Below the pieces are notes generated by a model. The model had not been told where the DNA came from and searched no databases. It saw only the letters and a list, made by a program, of their open reading frames with translations. The position numbers and the translations under genes were made by a program. A stretch of DNA of 35,631 nucleotides from Bacilli bacterium (GTDB taxonomy: Bacteria; Bacillota_I; Bacilli_A; RFN20; CAG-826): assembly GCA_017442875.1 (NCBI GenBank), contig JAFSPN010000037.1, positions 1-35,631 on the forward strand, given 5' to 3'. This document shows positions 14,094 to 21,527 of the stretch, one piece after another (positions within the stretch are counted from its first letter, which is position 1; each line of letters opens with the position of its first letter).

Positions 14094-15206
14094 TTATTTA
14101 ATAATTTTATCGATTAGTCCACCACCTAAACAGACATCGCCATCGTATATAACAGCAGCTTGTCCTGGAGTGACCGCTTTGATAGGTTCCACAAACTTGA
14201 TGGTTAATTCATCGCCATCAATTTTTTCAATAACAATTGGATTATCGGCTTGACGGTATCTGAATTTAGCGTTTAAAAGCTTGCCGACTTCTGGAATACC
14301 ACTAATCCAATTGAGGTTAGTAACAGTGCAGCCTTTGGAATATAAATAATTATTCTCATCGCCACTAGCGACATAGACGATATTTTTCTTGATGTCTTTT
14401 GAAACGACAAACCAGCCTTTAGCGATCTCACCATGGATTCCACCAATGCCAAGCCCTTTTCTTTGACCGATTGTGTAATACATCGCGCCTTCGTGCTTAC
14501 CTAAGACACGTTTAGTTTCGATATCAATGATATCGCCTGTTTGCGCTGGGATATAATTCTTAAGGAATTCTTTGAAGTTTCTTTCACCGATAAAGCAAAT
14601 ACCGGTGCTATCTTTTTTATCCATCACCGATTCTAAATCTAATTCATGAGCAATGCGTCTCACTTCACTCTTATCAATATCCCCTAGTGGGAAGAGACAA
14701 GATGATAATTGTTCTTGACTGATTTGCGACAAAAAATAAGTTTGATCTTTGTTCTTGTCAAAACTCTTCAGTAAATAGCTCTTGCCATCTTTATCTATAC
14801 GCTTTGCGTAATGACCCATCGCAATAGCGTCATAACCGCTTTCTTTAGCGTACTTTAAAAACGGTCCAAACTTAATGTATTTATTGCAGAAAATATCCGG
14901 GTTAGGCGTTCTACCAACTTCATATTCTTTAATAAGGTAAGTAAAAACGTTATCCCAATACTCTTTGATATAATCAATTCTTAATAACTTGATACCTAAC
15001 TTATCAGCGACTTTTTGTGCGTCATCATAGTCTTTTTCTTGTGGGCATTGGTCATTGTTAATTGTGGGATTGCCTAAATAATCGCCATTAGCAAGAGCAT
15101 CCCAGTTACGCATAAAGCAACCGGTGACTTCGTGTCCCGATTTTAAAAGGAGGTAGGCAGATACTGCACTATCGACACCACCAGAAAGACCTAGTAAGAC
15201 TTTCAT
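14094..15206 (-). CDS. mnmA: tRNA-specific 2-thiouridylase MnmA
   Basis: 370 aa. MnmA adenylates and thiolates U34 of tRNA-Lys, tRNA-Glu and tRNA-Gln. The PP-loop SGGVDSAVSAY is at the N-terminus (8-18). The catalytic Cys107 lies in PNPDIFCNKYIKFG and the partner Cys204 in STGICFIGERNF. The C-terminal beta domain includes YTIGQRKGLGIGG and RYRQ. Both cysteines are present. The ATG overlaps the dtd stop by one base (TAATG), with AAGGAG ~13 bases upstream, so it is translationally coupled to dtd. It is the last gene of the pdp-dtd-mnmA unit. Confidence 0.96.
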   Translation of the reverse strand: MKVLLGLSGGVDSAVSAYLLLKSGHEVTGCFMRNWDALANGDYLGNPTINNDQCPQEKDYDDAQKVADKLGIKLLRIDYIKEYWDNVFTYLIKEYEVGRTPNPDIFCNKYIKFGPFLKYAKESGYDAIAMGHYAKRIDKDGKSYLLKSFDKNKDQTYFLSQISQEQLSSCLFPLGDIDKSEVRRIAHELDLESVMDKKDSTGICFIGERNFKEFLKNYIPAQTGDIIDIETKRVLGKHEGAMYYTIGQRKGLGIGGIHGEIAKGWFVVSKDIKKNIVYVASGDENNYLYSKGCTVTNLNWISGIPEVGKLLNAKFRYRQADNPIVIEKIDGDELTIKFVEPIKAVTPGQAAVIYDGDVCLGGGLIDKIIK

Positions 15207-15658
15207 TATTTAATAATCTCCTTGCTATCAAGGATGATGGTAAAAGGTCCATCATTTACACTACTTACTTTCATATCAGCACCAAAAACACCGGTTTCAA
15301 CAGCCCCATATTTAGCTCTCACTTGTTCGTTAAAATAGGCATACAATTCTTTGGCTTGATCTGGCTTCATAGCGTTAATAAAGCTTGGTCTTCTTCCACC
15401 TGTTAAGTCAGCATATAAAGTGAACTGTGAGGCAGAAAGAATCTCACCTTTAACATCATGAATTGATAAGTTAGTGAGGCCTTTTTCATCCATGAACACT
15501 CTTAAAGAAAGCATTTTATCCACCATTTTATCGACTATTTCTTTATTGTCTTCGTGAGTAAAACCAACGAGCAAACAAAAGCCGCGACCAATTTGGCCGA
15601 CAACTTTATCTTCAATCGTTACTGAAGCTTCTAAAACAGTGGTTAAAACAATTCTCAT
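15206..15658 (-). CDS. dtd: D-aminoacyl-tRNA deacylase
   Basis: 150 aa. DTD removes D-amino acids (and Gly from tRNA-Ala) from mischarged tRNAs. Motifs seen are EASVTIEDKVVGQIGRGF, the active-site SASQFTLYAD followed by GGRRPSF, and the C-terminal NDGPFTIILDS that holds the cross-subunit Gly-Pro. The usual QRV near the N-terminus reads LTTV here, a modest divergence. Length is normal. It sits one base after pdp and overlaps mnmA, and alaS follows shortly afterwards, which fits a tRNA quality-control grouping. No strong ribosome site precedes it, and coupling to pdp is likely. Confidence 0.93.
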   Translation of the reverse strand: MRIVLTTVLEASVTIEDKVVGQIGRGFCLLVGFTHEDNKEIVDKMVDKMLSLRVFMDEKGLTNLSIHDVKGEILSASQFTLYADLTGGRRPSFINAMKPDQAKELYAYFNEQVRAKYGAVETGVFGADMKVSSVNDGPFTIILDSKEIIK

Positions 15659-15659
15659 A

Positions 15660-16967
15660 TTATTGAATAATTTCTAAAATCACTTTTGGTTTTTCAACGA
15701 ATTCTTTGGTTATTACGAAAGCGTTAAAGACTTCTTTTGATACTCTATTAATAAGGGTCACATTCTTATTAGAATGTAAATAGCAGAGCACTTCGCCTTC
15801 TTTAACATAATCGCCCACTTTCTTATTAAGCATAATACCTGCGGACATATCAATGACGTCATCAAGAGTTTCTCTACCACCACCCAAAGTCATAGAAGAT
15901 AAACCAATTTCTAGAGCGTCGATGCTCTTAATATAGCCTTCTTCTTTAGCGTAAATTGGAATAATGTTTTTCGCTAATGGGAACTTTTCTGGATGGAGGA
16001 TATATTCGATATCACCATCTTGTGCCTTCACCATTTCTAAGAACTTTTTAAAGGCACTACCATCTTTAATGCAAGCCTCAAGCATTAAACGACCTTCCAT
16101 TTGGTTTCTGCAAAGGTGAGCTTGTTCAAGCATGATACTACCTGATGTATAACAAAGTTCCATCAAATCTTCTGGACCTTGACCATTTAAAGCGGCGATT
16201 GCTTCTTTAACCTCTAATGCGTTACCAACCGCCATGCCTAAAGGCTCGTCCATATTGGACAAAACAGCGCGTGTATCACGCTTTAAGCCATTACCGATTT
16301 TAACCATTAATTTGGCTAAAGTTCTGGCTTGATTGATATCTTTCATAAAGGCACCATTACCAAGAGTGACATCTAAAAGAATAGCGTCTGTTCCAGCGGC
16401 TAATTTCTTAGACATAACAGAGGCGGCAATTAATGGGATTGATTCCACTGTGCCTGTAACGTCGCGTAAGGCATACATCTTTTTGTCCGCAGGGACTAAG
16501 GATTGGGTTTGGCCAGCAATACAAATACCGATGCTATTGATTTGATTGGTGAAACGTTCACCACTAATAGCGATATTAAAGCCAGGAATGGATTCTAATT
16601 TATCTAATGTACCACCAGTATGGCCTAAACCACGACCACTTAATTTAGCTAAAGTCGCTCCGCAAGCGGCAACCATTGGTCCTAAAACCAATGATGTTTT
16701 ATCGCCAACACCACCAGTACTATGTTTATCAACTTTTACACCTTTGAGATTGCTTAGATCTAATGTCTCACCAGAGTGTTCCATTAAATCGGTAAGATTG
16801 ATAACTTCTTCCTCACTCATTCCTTTAAAAAGAATCGCCATACACATCGCACTTGTTTGATAGTCAGGAATAATACCATTAACATATCCATCAATCCAAA
16901 AGGCGATTTCATCGCGAGTTAAGGATTCGCCTGAGCGTTTTTTAATTATTAAATCCACCATTCTCAT
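15660..16967 (-). CDS. pdp: Pyrimidine-nucleoside phosphorylase
   Basis: 435 aa, thymidine/pyrimidine phosphorylase family. It splits uridine, thymidine or deoxyuridine with phosphate to give base and (deoxy)ribose 1-phosphate. The signature SGRGLGHTGGTLDKLE is complete, preceded by the phosphate-binding KHSTGGVGDKTS. The C-terminal domain includes GGGRETLDD and the biotinyl-like KVGDYVKEGEVLCYL. GAGGTAA lies eight bases before ATG 16967. It heads the pdp-dtd-mnmA unit from an extended -10 promoter that diverges from the methyltransferase gene. I use pdp rather than deoA because Firmicutes enzymes of this type are usually the broader pyrimidine form; specificity cannot be read from sequence. 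Confidence 0.92.
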   Translation of the reverse strand: MRMVDLIIKKRSGESLTRDEIAFWIDGYVNGIIPDYQTSAMCMAILFKGMSEEEVINLTDLMEHSGETLDLSNLKGVKVDKHSTGGVGDKTSLVLGPMVAACGATLAKLSGRGLGHTGGTLDKLESIPGFNIAISGERFTNQINSIGICIAGQTQSLVPADKKMYALRDVTGTVESIPLIAASVMSKKLAAGTDAILLDVTLGNGAFMKDINQARTLAKLMVKIGNGLKRDTRAVLSNMDEPLGMAVGNALEVKEAIAALNGQGPEDLMELCYTSGSIMLEQAHLCRNQMEGRLMLEACIKDGSAFKKFLEMVKAQDGDIEYILHPEKFPLAKNIIPIYAKEEGYIKSIDALEIGLSSMTLGGGRETLDDVIDMSAGIMLNKKVGDYVKEGEVLCYLHSNKNVTLINRVSKEVFNAFVITKEFVEKPKVILEIIQ

Positions 16968-16986
16968 AGTAATTACCTCGTTTTTT

Positions 16987-16995
16987 AGTATAACA
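16987..16995 (-). promoter_or_regulatory. Extended -10 promoter of pdp-dtd-mnmA
   Basis: TGT-TATACT on the minus strand (TATACT at 16992-16987), giving a short leader that carries GAGGTAA. Confidence 0.55.
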
Positions 16996-17014
16996 TAATA
17001 ACAATCTTATTTGA

Positions 17015-17020
17015 TAAAAT
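17015..17020 (+). promoter_or_regulatory. -10 box of the rRNA methyltransferase gene (leaderless)
   Basis: TAAAAT ends eight bases before ATG 17028, and there is no Shine-Dalgarno. The predicted start falls at 17027-17028. It is back to back with the pdp promoter. Confidence 0.5.
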
Positions 17021-17027
17021 AAAGTGT

Positions 17028-18296
17028 ATGGATTTTTTGTCGCATTTAAGTAAGTATTTAAATCAAGAAGAAATCGATAAACTCAACGCTTCTCTTCAGC
17101 ATAAAAGCGAGCATGCTTTGTTATTAAACTTAAAGAAAATGAATGAAGAGATGCTTTTATCGTTATTTCCTCATGTTAAAAAACATCCAATTGTGAAAAA
17201 TGCTTATCTATATGATAAAAACGAATACGATCTTGGAAAGAGTGTTTATCACGCTTTAGGTTGCTTCTATTTGCAAGAGCCAAGTGCGATGGTTCCCGCT
17301 TATTTATTAAACGCTAAAGCGGGTGATATCGTTTTAGATTTATGTGCCGCTCCTGGAGGAAAAAGCGTCCAAAGTTCATTGTTAATGAATAACCAAGGTT
17401 TAATTATTAGCAATGACATCGCTAAAAATCGAGCGTTCGCTATAAGCGAAAATGCCGAAAGATTAGGTCTTGGTAATTTATTAATCACGAATAATGATTT
17501 CTCATTAATTTATCAAAATTATTTAAACTATTTCGACAAGATCATTTTAGATGCTCCATGTTCAGGAAGTGGCATGTTTAGAAAAGATGACAAGATGATG
17601 TTAGATTGGTCTTATCAAAAAGTCTTGAAATATGCATCTCTACAAAAAGAACTCATTACAATGAGTTATCAAATGCTTAAGCCAGGTGGAACAATGGTTT
17701 ATTCAACCTGCTCTTTCTCTTATGAAGAAGATGAAGAAGTTATCGATTATCTTTTAAACAACAGCGACGCTCAAATTTGCGATATTCCAGACTCTCCTTT
17801 GTTTTTTAAAAAAGGACACGGTGTGCATCTATTCCCTTCTTTATTTCCAGGAGAAGGTCACTACGTTTGTTTAATTAAAAAGCCTGGTGAACTAAAAGTC
17901 TCAAATAAAGAAGAGAAAGTCTCAAATAAATACAAAATAGAAACCCCGTACCGCTATGTTAAAAAATATGGTGATTATCTTTATACGATGAGTGAGACAT
18001 TTAACGTTAAAAAACTGAACATCATTCGTTATGGAGTTAAAGTTGGCGAACTAATTAAGCAAGACATTAAATTTGATCACCACTATGCCCATTTCATCGA
18101 TGCTTTCGATAGAGAAAAAGAAATCACTTTTGAAGAGCTTATCAAGTACTATCAAGGTGAAACCCTAAATAGCGACGTTTCTAAAGGTGATGTTTTATTA
18201 AAATATCATGGTATTAATGTTGATATCGCTAAAAGCGATGGTCGCATTATCAAAAACCATCTACCAAAAGGCTTAAGAAGAAAATACAATTTCTAA
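17028..18296 (+). CDS. rsmF: RsmF/YebU-like rRNA cytosine-C5 methyltransferase
   Basis: 422 aa. This NOL1/NOP2/Sun-family enzyme uses SAM to methylate C5 of an rRNA cytosine. The SAM motif LDLCAAPGGKS is at ~104-114. Two Cys residues are present, Cys178 in DAPCSGSG and Cys228 in STCSF. The latter is the catalytic nucleophile and the former assists product release. The C-terminal ~130 residues, including HHYAHF and ending LPKGLRRKYNF, match the RsmF-type RNA-binding extension rather than RsmB. The exact target cytosine is not readable from sequence. It has a -10 box ending eight bases before the ATG and no ribosome site. Its TAA stop overlaps the opposing plsC TAG (CTAA). Confidence 0.88.
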   Translation: MDFLSHLSKYLNQEEIDKLNASLQHKSEHALLLNLKKMNEEMLLSLFPHVKKHPIVKNAYLYDKNEYDLGKSVYHALGCFYLQEPSAMVPAYLLNAKAGDIVLDLCAAPGGKSVQSSLLMNNQGLIISNDIAKNRAFAISENAERLGLGNLLITNNDFSLIYQNYLNYFDKIILDAPCSGSGMFRKDDKMMLDWSYQKVLKYASLQKELITMSYQMLKPGGTMVYSTCSFSYEEDEEVIDYLLNNSDAQICDIPDSPLFFKKGHGVHLFPSLFPGEGHYVCLIKKPGELKVSNKEEKVSNKYKIETPYRYVKKYGDYLYTMSETFNVKKLNIIRYGVKVGELIKQDIKFDHHYAHFIDAFDREKEITFEELIKYYQGETLNSDVSKGDVLLKYHGINVDIAKSDGRIIKNHLPKGLRRKYNF

Positions 18297-19081
18297 ATCA
18301 ATTGATTGAAACGGTACTTTTTATCTTTTGCTTCAGACATTATTTTGTGGTCCAAAGGTCTTAAGTGATAGGTGATTTCTCTTTGGACTTGGTCACGCAT
18401 GAAAGAAGCAATTTCAGCGGTACTCATGCCAGCGTAATCTTCTGGCATCATTGGTTTAAGGAAAGAAATTGAGACCGGATATTTTTTAAATTGTGGCGAC
18501 TTCTTTAAAGCACGGAAGCTCCCATAGATTGCGCAAGGAATGATTGGTACCTTTGCTTTCGTAGCAGGCCTAAATGTCCCGTGATGGAATTCTTGAACTG
18601 GTAACAATTGATCGCGAATTCTCGTTCCCTCTGGGAAAATCATCCAACTTTTTTCGCCTTGCTTTAAGCTATCTTCAACCCTCAACATCACTTTAAGTGA
18701 TTGTCTAAGGTCGTCTCTATCAATATATTCGCCTTCAATGACTTTCATTGCCGCAGGGACAAAGGGGGCGCTCATTATTTCTTTTTTGCCAACGAACGTT
18801 AAATGACGCTCACTATTAATGATAAAAGGGATAGGATCAAAAGCGGACATGTGATTACAAACTAAGCAGTAATTCGTATCAGTTGGTATATTTTCTAAGC
18901 CAAAAATCATCACATCGACTCCTAAGCCGTCAGATATGAGTTTAATAATTTTTCTAATTTTGGCGAATCTAGTAACACTTGGATACCTCTCCAAATGTCG
19001 AGCCCATCTTTTAATACGGGTAAAATACTGCCACAAGAGTGGCACACCGACACGTAAGACTGCTTTTGTGTAATGGAACAT
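18293..19081 (-). CDS. plsC: 1-acyl-sn-glycerol-3-phosphate acyltransferase
   Basis: 262 aa. PlsC acylates lysophosphatidate to phosphatidate in membrane lipid synthesis. The catalytic NHMSAFD (H77-x4-D82) and the substrate motif FPEGTR (149-154) are intact, followed by VPIIPCAIYGS. A short hydrophobic N-terminus (residues ~10-20) probably sits on the membrane. The ATG lies two bases after the SSB-like gene, with only AAGAG as a weak ribosome site, suggesting coupling. It is the last gene of the ftsK-pulA-SSB-like-plsC unit and its stop overlaps that of rsmF. Confidence 0.93.
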   Translation of the reverse strand: MFHYTKAVLRVGVPLLWQYFTRIKRWARHLERYPSVTRFAKIRKIIKLISDGLGVDVMIFGLENIPTDTNYCLVCNHMSAFDPIPFIINSERHLTFVGKKEIMSAPFVPAAMKVIEGEYIDRDDLRQSLKVMLRVEDSLKQGEKSWMIFPEGTRIRDQLLPVQEFHHGTFRPATKAKVPIIPCAIYGSFRALKKSPQFKKYPVSISFLKPMMPEDYAGMSTAEIASFMRDQVQREITYHLRPLDHKIMSEAKDKKYRFNQLI

Positions 19082-19083
19082 AA

Positions 19084-19380
19084 CTACTCTTTTCTTTGAT
19101 GCATTTTTAAATTTGATGAGAAGTGACGGATTTGCTCCGCGAGGACATAAAGCCCTAATACTGGATGTGATTCTAATCGACCAAATATCACCACAAAGTG
19201 ACCATTGGGGATTTTCATAAATGGATTGTTATTGCTGCGATCCCAGTACATGACAGGAATTTTGCTATAAAAAGAATTCTCATCAAAGGGTTCGCGTGAT
19301 TCGATATCGACATAGCGGAATGTGTCGAAACCGTTAATCGGGTCACTAGCTTGACCCAAAAGCGTGATCGTAGAGATCAT
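19084..19380 (-). CDS. Small OB-fold, SSB-like protein
   Basis: 98 aa, no membrane segment. The sequence starts MISTITLLGQ and has PVMYWDRSNNNPFMKIPNGHFVVIFGRLESH, followed by GLYVLAEQIRHF. This order of strands (short N-terminal strand, basic loop, then VVIFGRLE) resembles the single-stranded-DNA-binding OB fold, but it is shorter than SSB and has no acidic C-terminal tail. AAGGAGG, a near-perfect ribosome site, precedes the ATG. It lies between pulA and plsC in the ftsK operon. Family assignment is tentative, and it could be any small OB protein. Confidence 0.55.
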   Translation of the reverse strand: MISTITLLGQASDPINGFDTFRYVDIESREPFDENSFYSKIPVMYWDRSNNNPFMKIPNGHFVVIFGRLESHPVLGLYVLAEQIRHFSSNLKMHQRKE

Positions 19381-19397
19381 GTTTCCTCCTTTTGATA

Positions 19398-21527
19398 TTA
19401 TTTTTTAAATAATATCATTAAATTGCATGCAGGAAGAAAACCGTTTTTGACATTAATTGATTGCTCATCCTTTACACCTTCTAGCACTGTGTAATAGTCA
19501 TCGAGTTCAAATGAGACAGCATTGCTAGTTGGATTGATCAGGAGAACAAACTCTTTTTCTTGGCAAATGATGTTTTTATTTCTCGCGATGAGGACATAAA
19601 CACCATTATCCCAGTGGGAGATTTCAAAGAAATCCTTGAGATCTTCTTTGTTAAATAATTTCAAATACCCCAGTTTCCTTCGCAAAGAATTCATTAAGCG
19701 GAAGCGATTAACCATATCGAATCGTTCATCAACTAAGCGATAATCCATGTTATTAACGCCTAGGGTTTTGTAGGTGTTATCAAGTCCATCTTTAGATAGA
19801 CCGATTTCTTGCCCCATATGAATAAGAGGCACACCGAAGGATAGAAGAAGAATGGAATTCCCTAACATCACACGGTCTAATAGGGTCTTTTCTTCTTCAT
19901 CTGCGTTAGAAACGATTAATTTATCATAGAGGGTATTATTATCGTGACATTCTAAATAATTAATGCTTTGGTTGGCGTTATCAAACATCGGTTCGTAGGA
20001 TAATTTTAAAACGCCAGCATGGAAAGCATAATCAAGGCCAAATTGATATGATGTGTTGCCACATATATATCCTTTTTCATGGAGATTGAAAGGAGATGAT
20101 GGACCTTTAACAATATCGCGATATGAATCGTTAAAGAATCCAATCTCTTTCAGTTCTTTATAGTTATTCTTATTGGCTCTAAGATTAGCGGGTAATTCAT
20201 CACCCATATTCCAACCTTCGCCATAGAATATAACATCATCTTTGATGGCTTTTGCAATGTTATATGTCTGCTTAACTGTTTCAATATCAAGTAAGCCCAT
20301 TAAATCAAATCTTAAACCATCAATATCAAAATACTTAAAAAGATAAGAAACGCTGTCGAGAATCATCTTTCTCGCCATTATTCTTTCACTTGCAAAATCA
20401 TTACCACATCCAGAGGCATTACTAATCACACCGTTTCTTCTTTTTCTAAAATAATAATGTGGAACGAGCTTTTCAAGTACGCTGTTTTCATATTCGTAAA
20501 TGTGGTTATATACCACATCCACAACAACACGGATATTGTTTTTGTGGAGTTTATCCACCATTTCTTTGAATTCATAAAGACGTTCAATAGCATCTTCTGG
20601 TTTTAAAGAGAAACTACCTTCTAAAGCGAAGAATGATATTGGATCATAGCCCCAGTTATACCATTTTTTAGTGTCTTTATCATCAAGCGAATTAAAATCT
20701 AAAATTGGTTGAATTTGAACATGAGTAATACCTAAATATTTAAGGTAATCTAGACCCACTGGATGACCGCCTTCAGTAGTTCTTCCTTCTTCCACAAAGC
20801 CAAGATATGTTCCTTTATTTATAACATTATTGTTGTTGCCTTCATTAATATCACGAATATGGGTCTCATATATTAAAGCATCAACATAATTATTAATGAC
20901 ATTAGTAGGCTTAATTTTTGGTAATTTTAATAAAGCATCATAATTGATGACCACACTATGTTCACTATTTAAACTCGTGCCTTTAGCGTATGGGTCATTA
21001 ACGGTATAGATAATGCCATTATTATTGACAATATAATGATATTTGTAGTTTAAGAGATTTCCGAGCGCTTTATAGCGGTAAACGCCTTTATCTGTTCTCT
21101 TCATTTCAATGACTTGACGGTTATTATTTAAATCAAATAACTCTAAAGAAACTGACTCTGCTAAAGGCGCCCAAACAGCAAAGGAAGTCGCTTCTTTTGT
21201 ATAGATAGAACCCAAATCATCACCGTTATAAGCAAAGCGAGCGTCAAAATCATTAAAATCAACGACATCGCTAATGTCAATACTAGCGTAAGGAAGAGTA
21301 CCAACAAGCAAACGATAAGAAGCACCTAATTCATAATCTTCATCCAAACTGATATCGAAAAAGTAGATGATGTTCGTGGAATGAAGTCTAGAAATCGTTT
21401 CCTTTTTGATAACTTTGTTATTTTTATAAACTAATACTCTAAATGATTCAGGACGAGGAATGTCAGTGAAGACAATGACATTGATTTTACGCCAGTTTAT
21501 GAGTTTTGCTCTTAAATAGGTATTCAT
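19398..21527 (-). CDS. pulA: Type I pullulanase
   Basis: 709 aa GH13 debranching enzyme hydrolysing alpha-1,6 bonds of pullulan, glycogen or limit dextrins. An N-terminal domain (~1-90) precedes a CBM48-like region (FAVWAPLAESVSLELFD, ~100-180). The GH13 barrel carries the type I signature YNWGYDP, then VVYNH, the nucleophile in DGLRFDLMG (~405), the acid in YGEGWNMG (~435) and ECHDNN (~525). All catalytic residues are present. There is no signal peptide, so it is intracellular and likely acts on stored glycogen or imported oligosaccharides. Its ATG overlaps the ftsK stop by one base (TAATG), with AGGAG ten bases upstream. Confidence 0.93.
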   Translation of the reverse strand: MNTYLRAKLINWRKINVIVFTDIPRPESFRVLVYKNNKVIKKETISRLHSTNIIYFFDISLDEDYELGASYRLLVGTLPYASIDISDVVDFNDFDARFAYNGDDLGSIYTKEATSFAVWAPLAESVSLELFDLNNNRQVIEMKRTDKGVYRYKALGNLLNYKYHYIVNNNGIIYTVNDPYAKGTSLNSEHSVVINYDALLKLPKIKPTNVINNYVDALIYETHIRDINEGNNNNVINKGTYLGFVEEGRTTEGGHPVGLDYLKYLGITHVQIQPILDFNSLDDKDTKKWYNWGYDPISFFALEGSFSLKPEDAIERLYEFKEMVDKLHKNNIRVVVDVVYNHIYEYENSVLEKLVPHYYFRKRRNGVISNASGCGNDFASERIMARKMILDSVSYLFKYFDIDGLRFDLMGLLDIETVKQTYNIAKAIKDDVIFYGEGWNMGDELPANLRANKNNYKELKEIGFFNDSYRDIVKGPSSPFNLHEKGYICGNTSYQFGLDYAFHAGVLKLSYEPMFDNANQSINYLECHDNNTLYDKLIVSNADEEEKTLLDRVMLGNSILLLSFGVPLIHMGQEIGLSKDGLDNTYKTLGVNNMDYRLVDERFDMVNRFRLMNSLRRKLGYLKLFNKEDLKDFFEISHWDNGVYVLIARNKNIICQEKEFVLLINPTSNAVSFELDDYYTVLEGVKDEQSINVKNGFLPACNLMILFKK

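Noticed and set aside
13921-14253. 110-aa plus-strand ORF across the T-box leader and mnmA end
   Set aside because: It is antisense to a recognisable riboswitch and to mnmA and has no family features.
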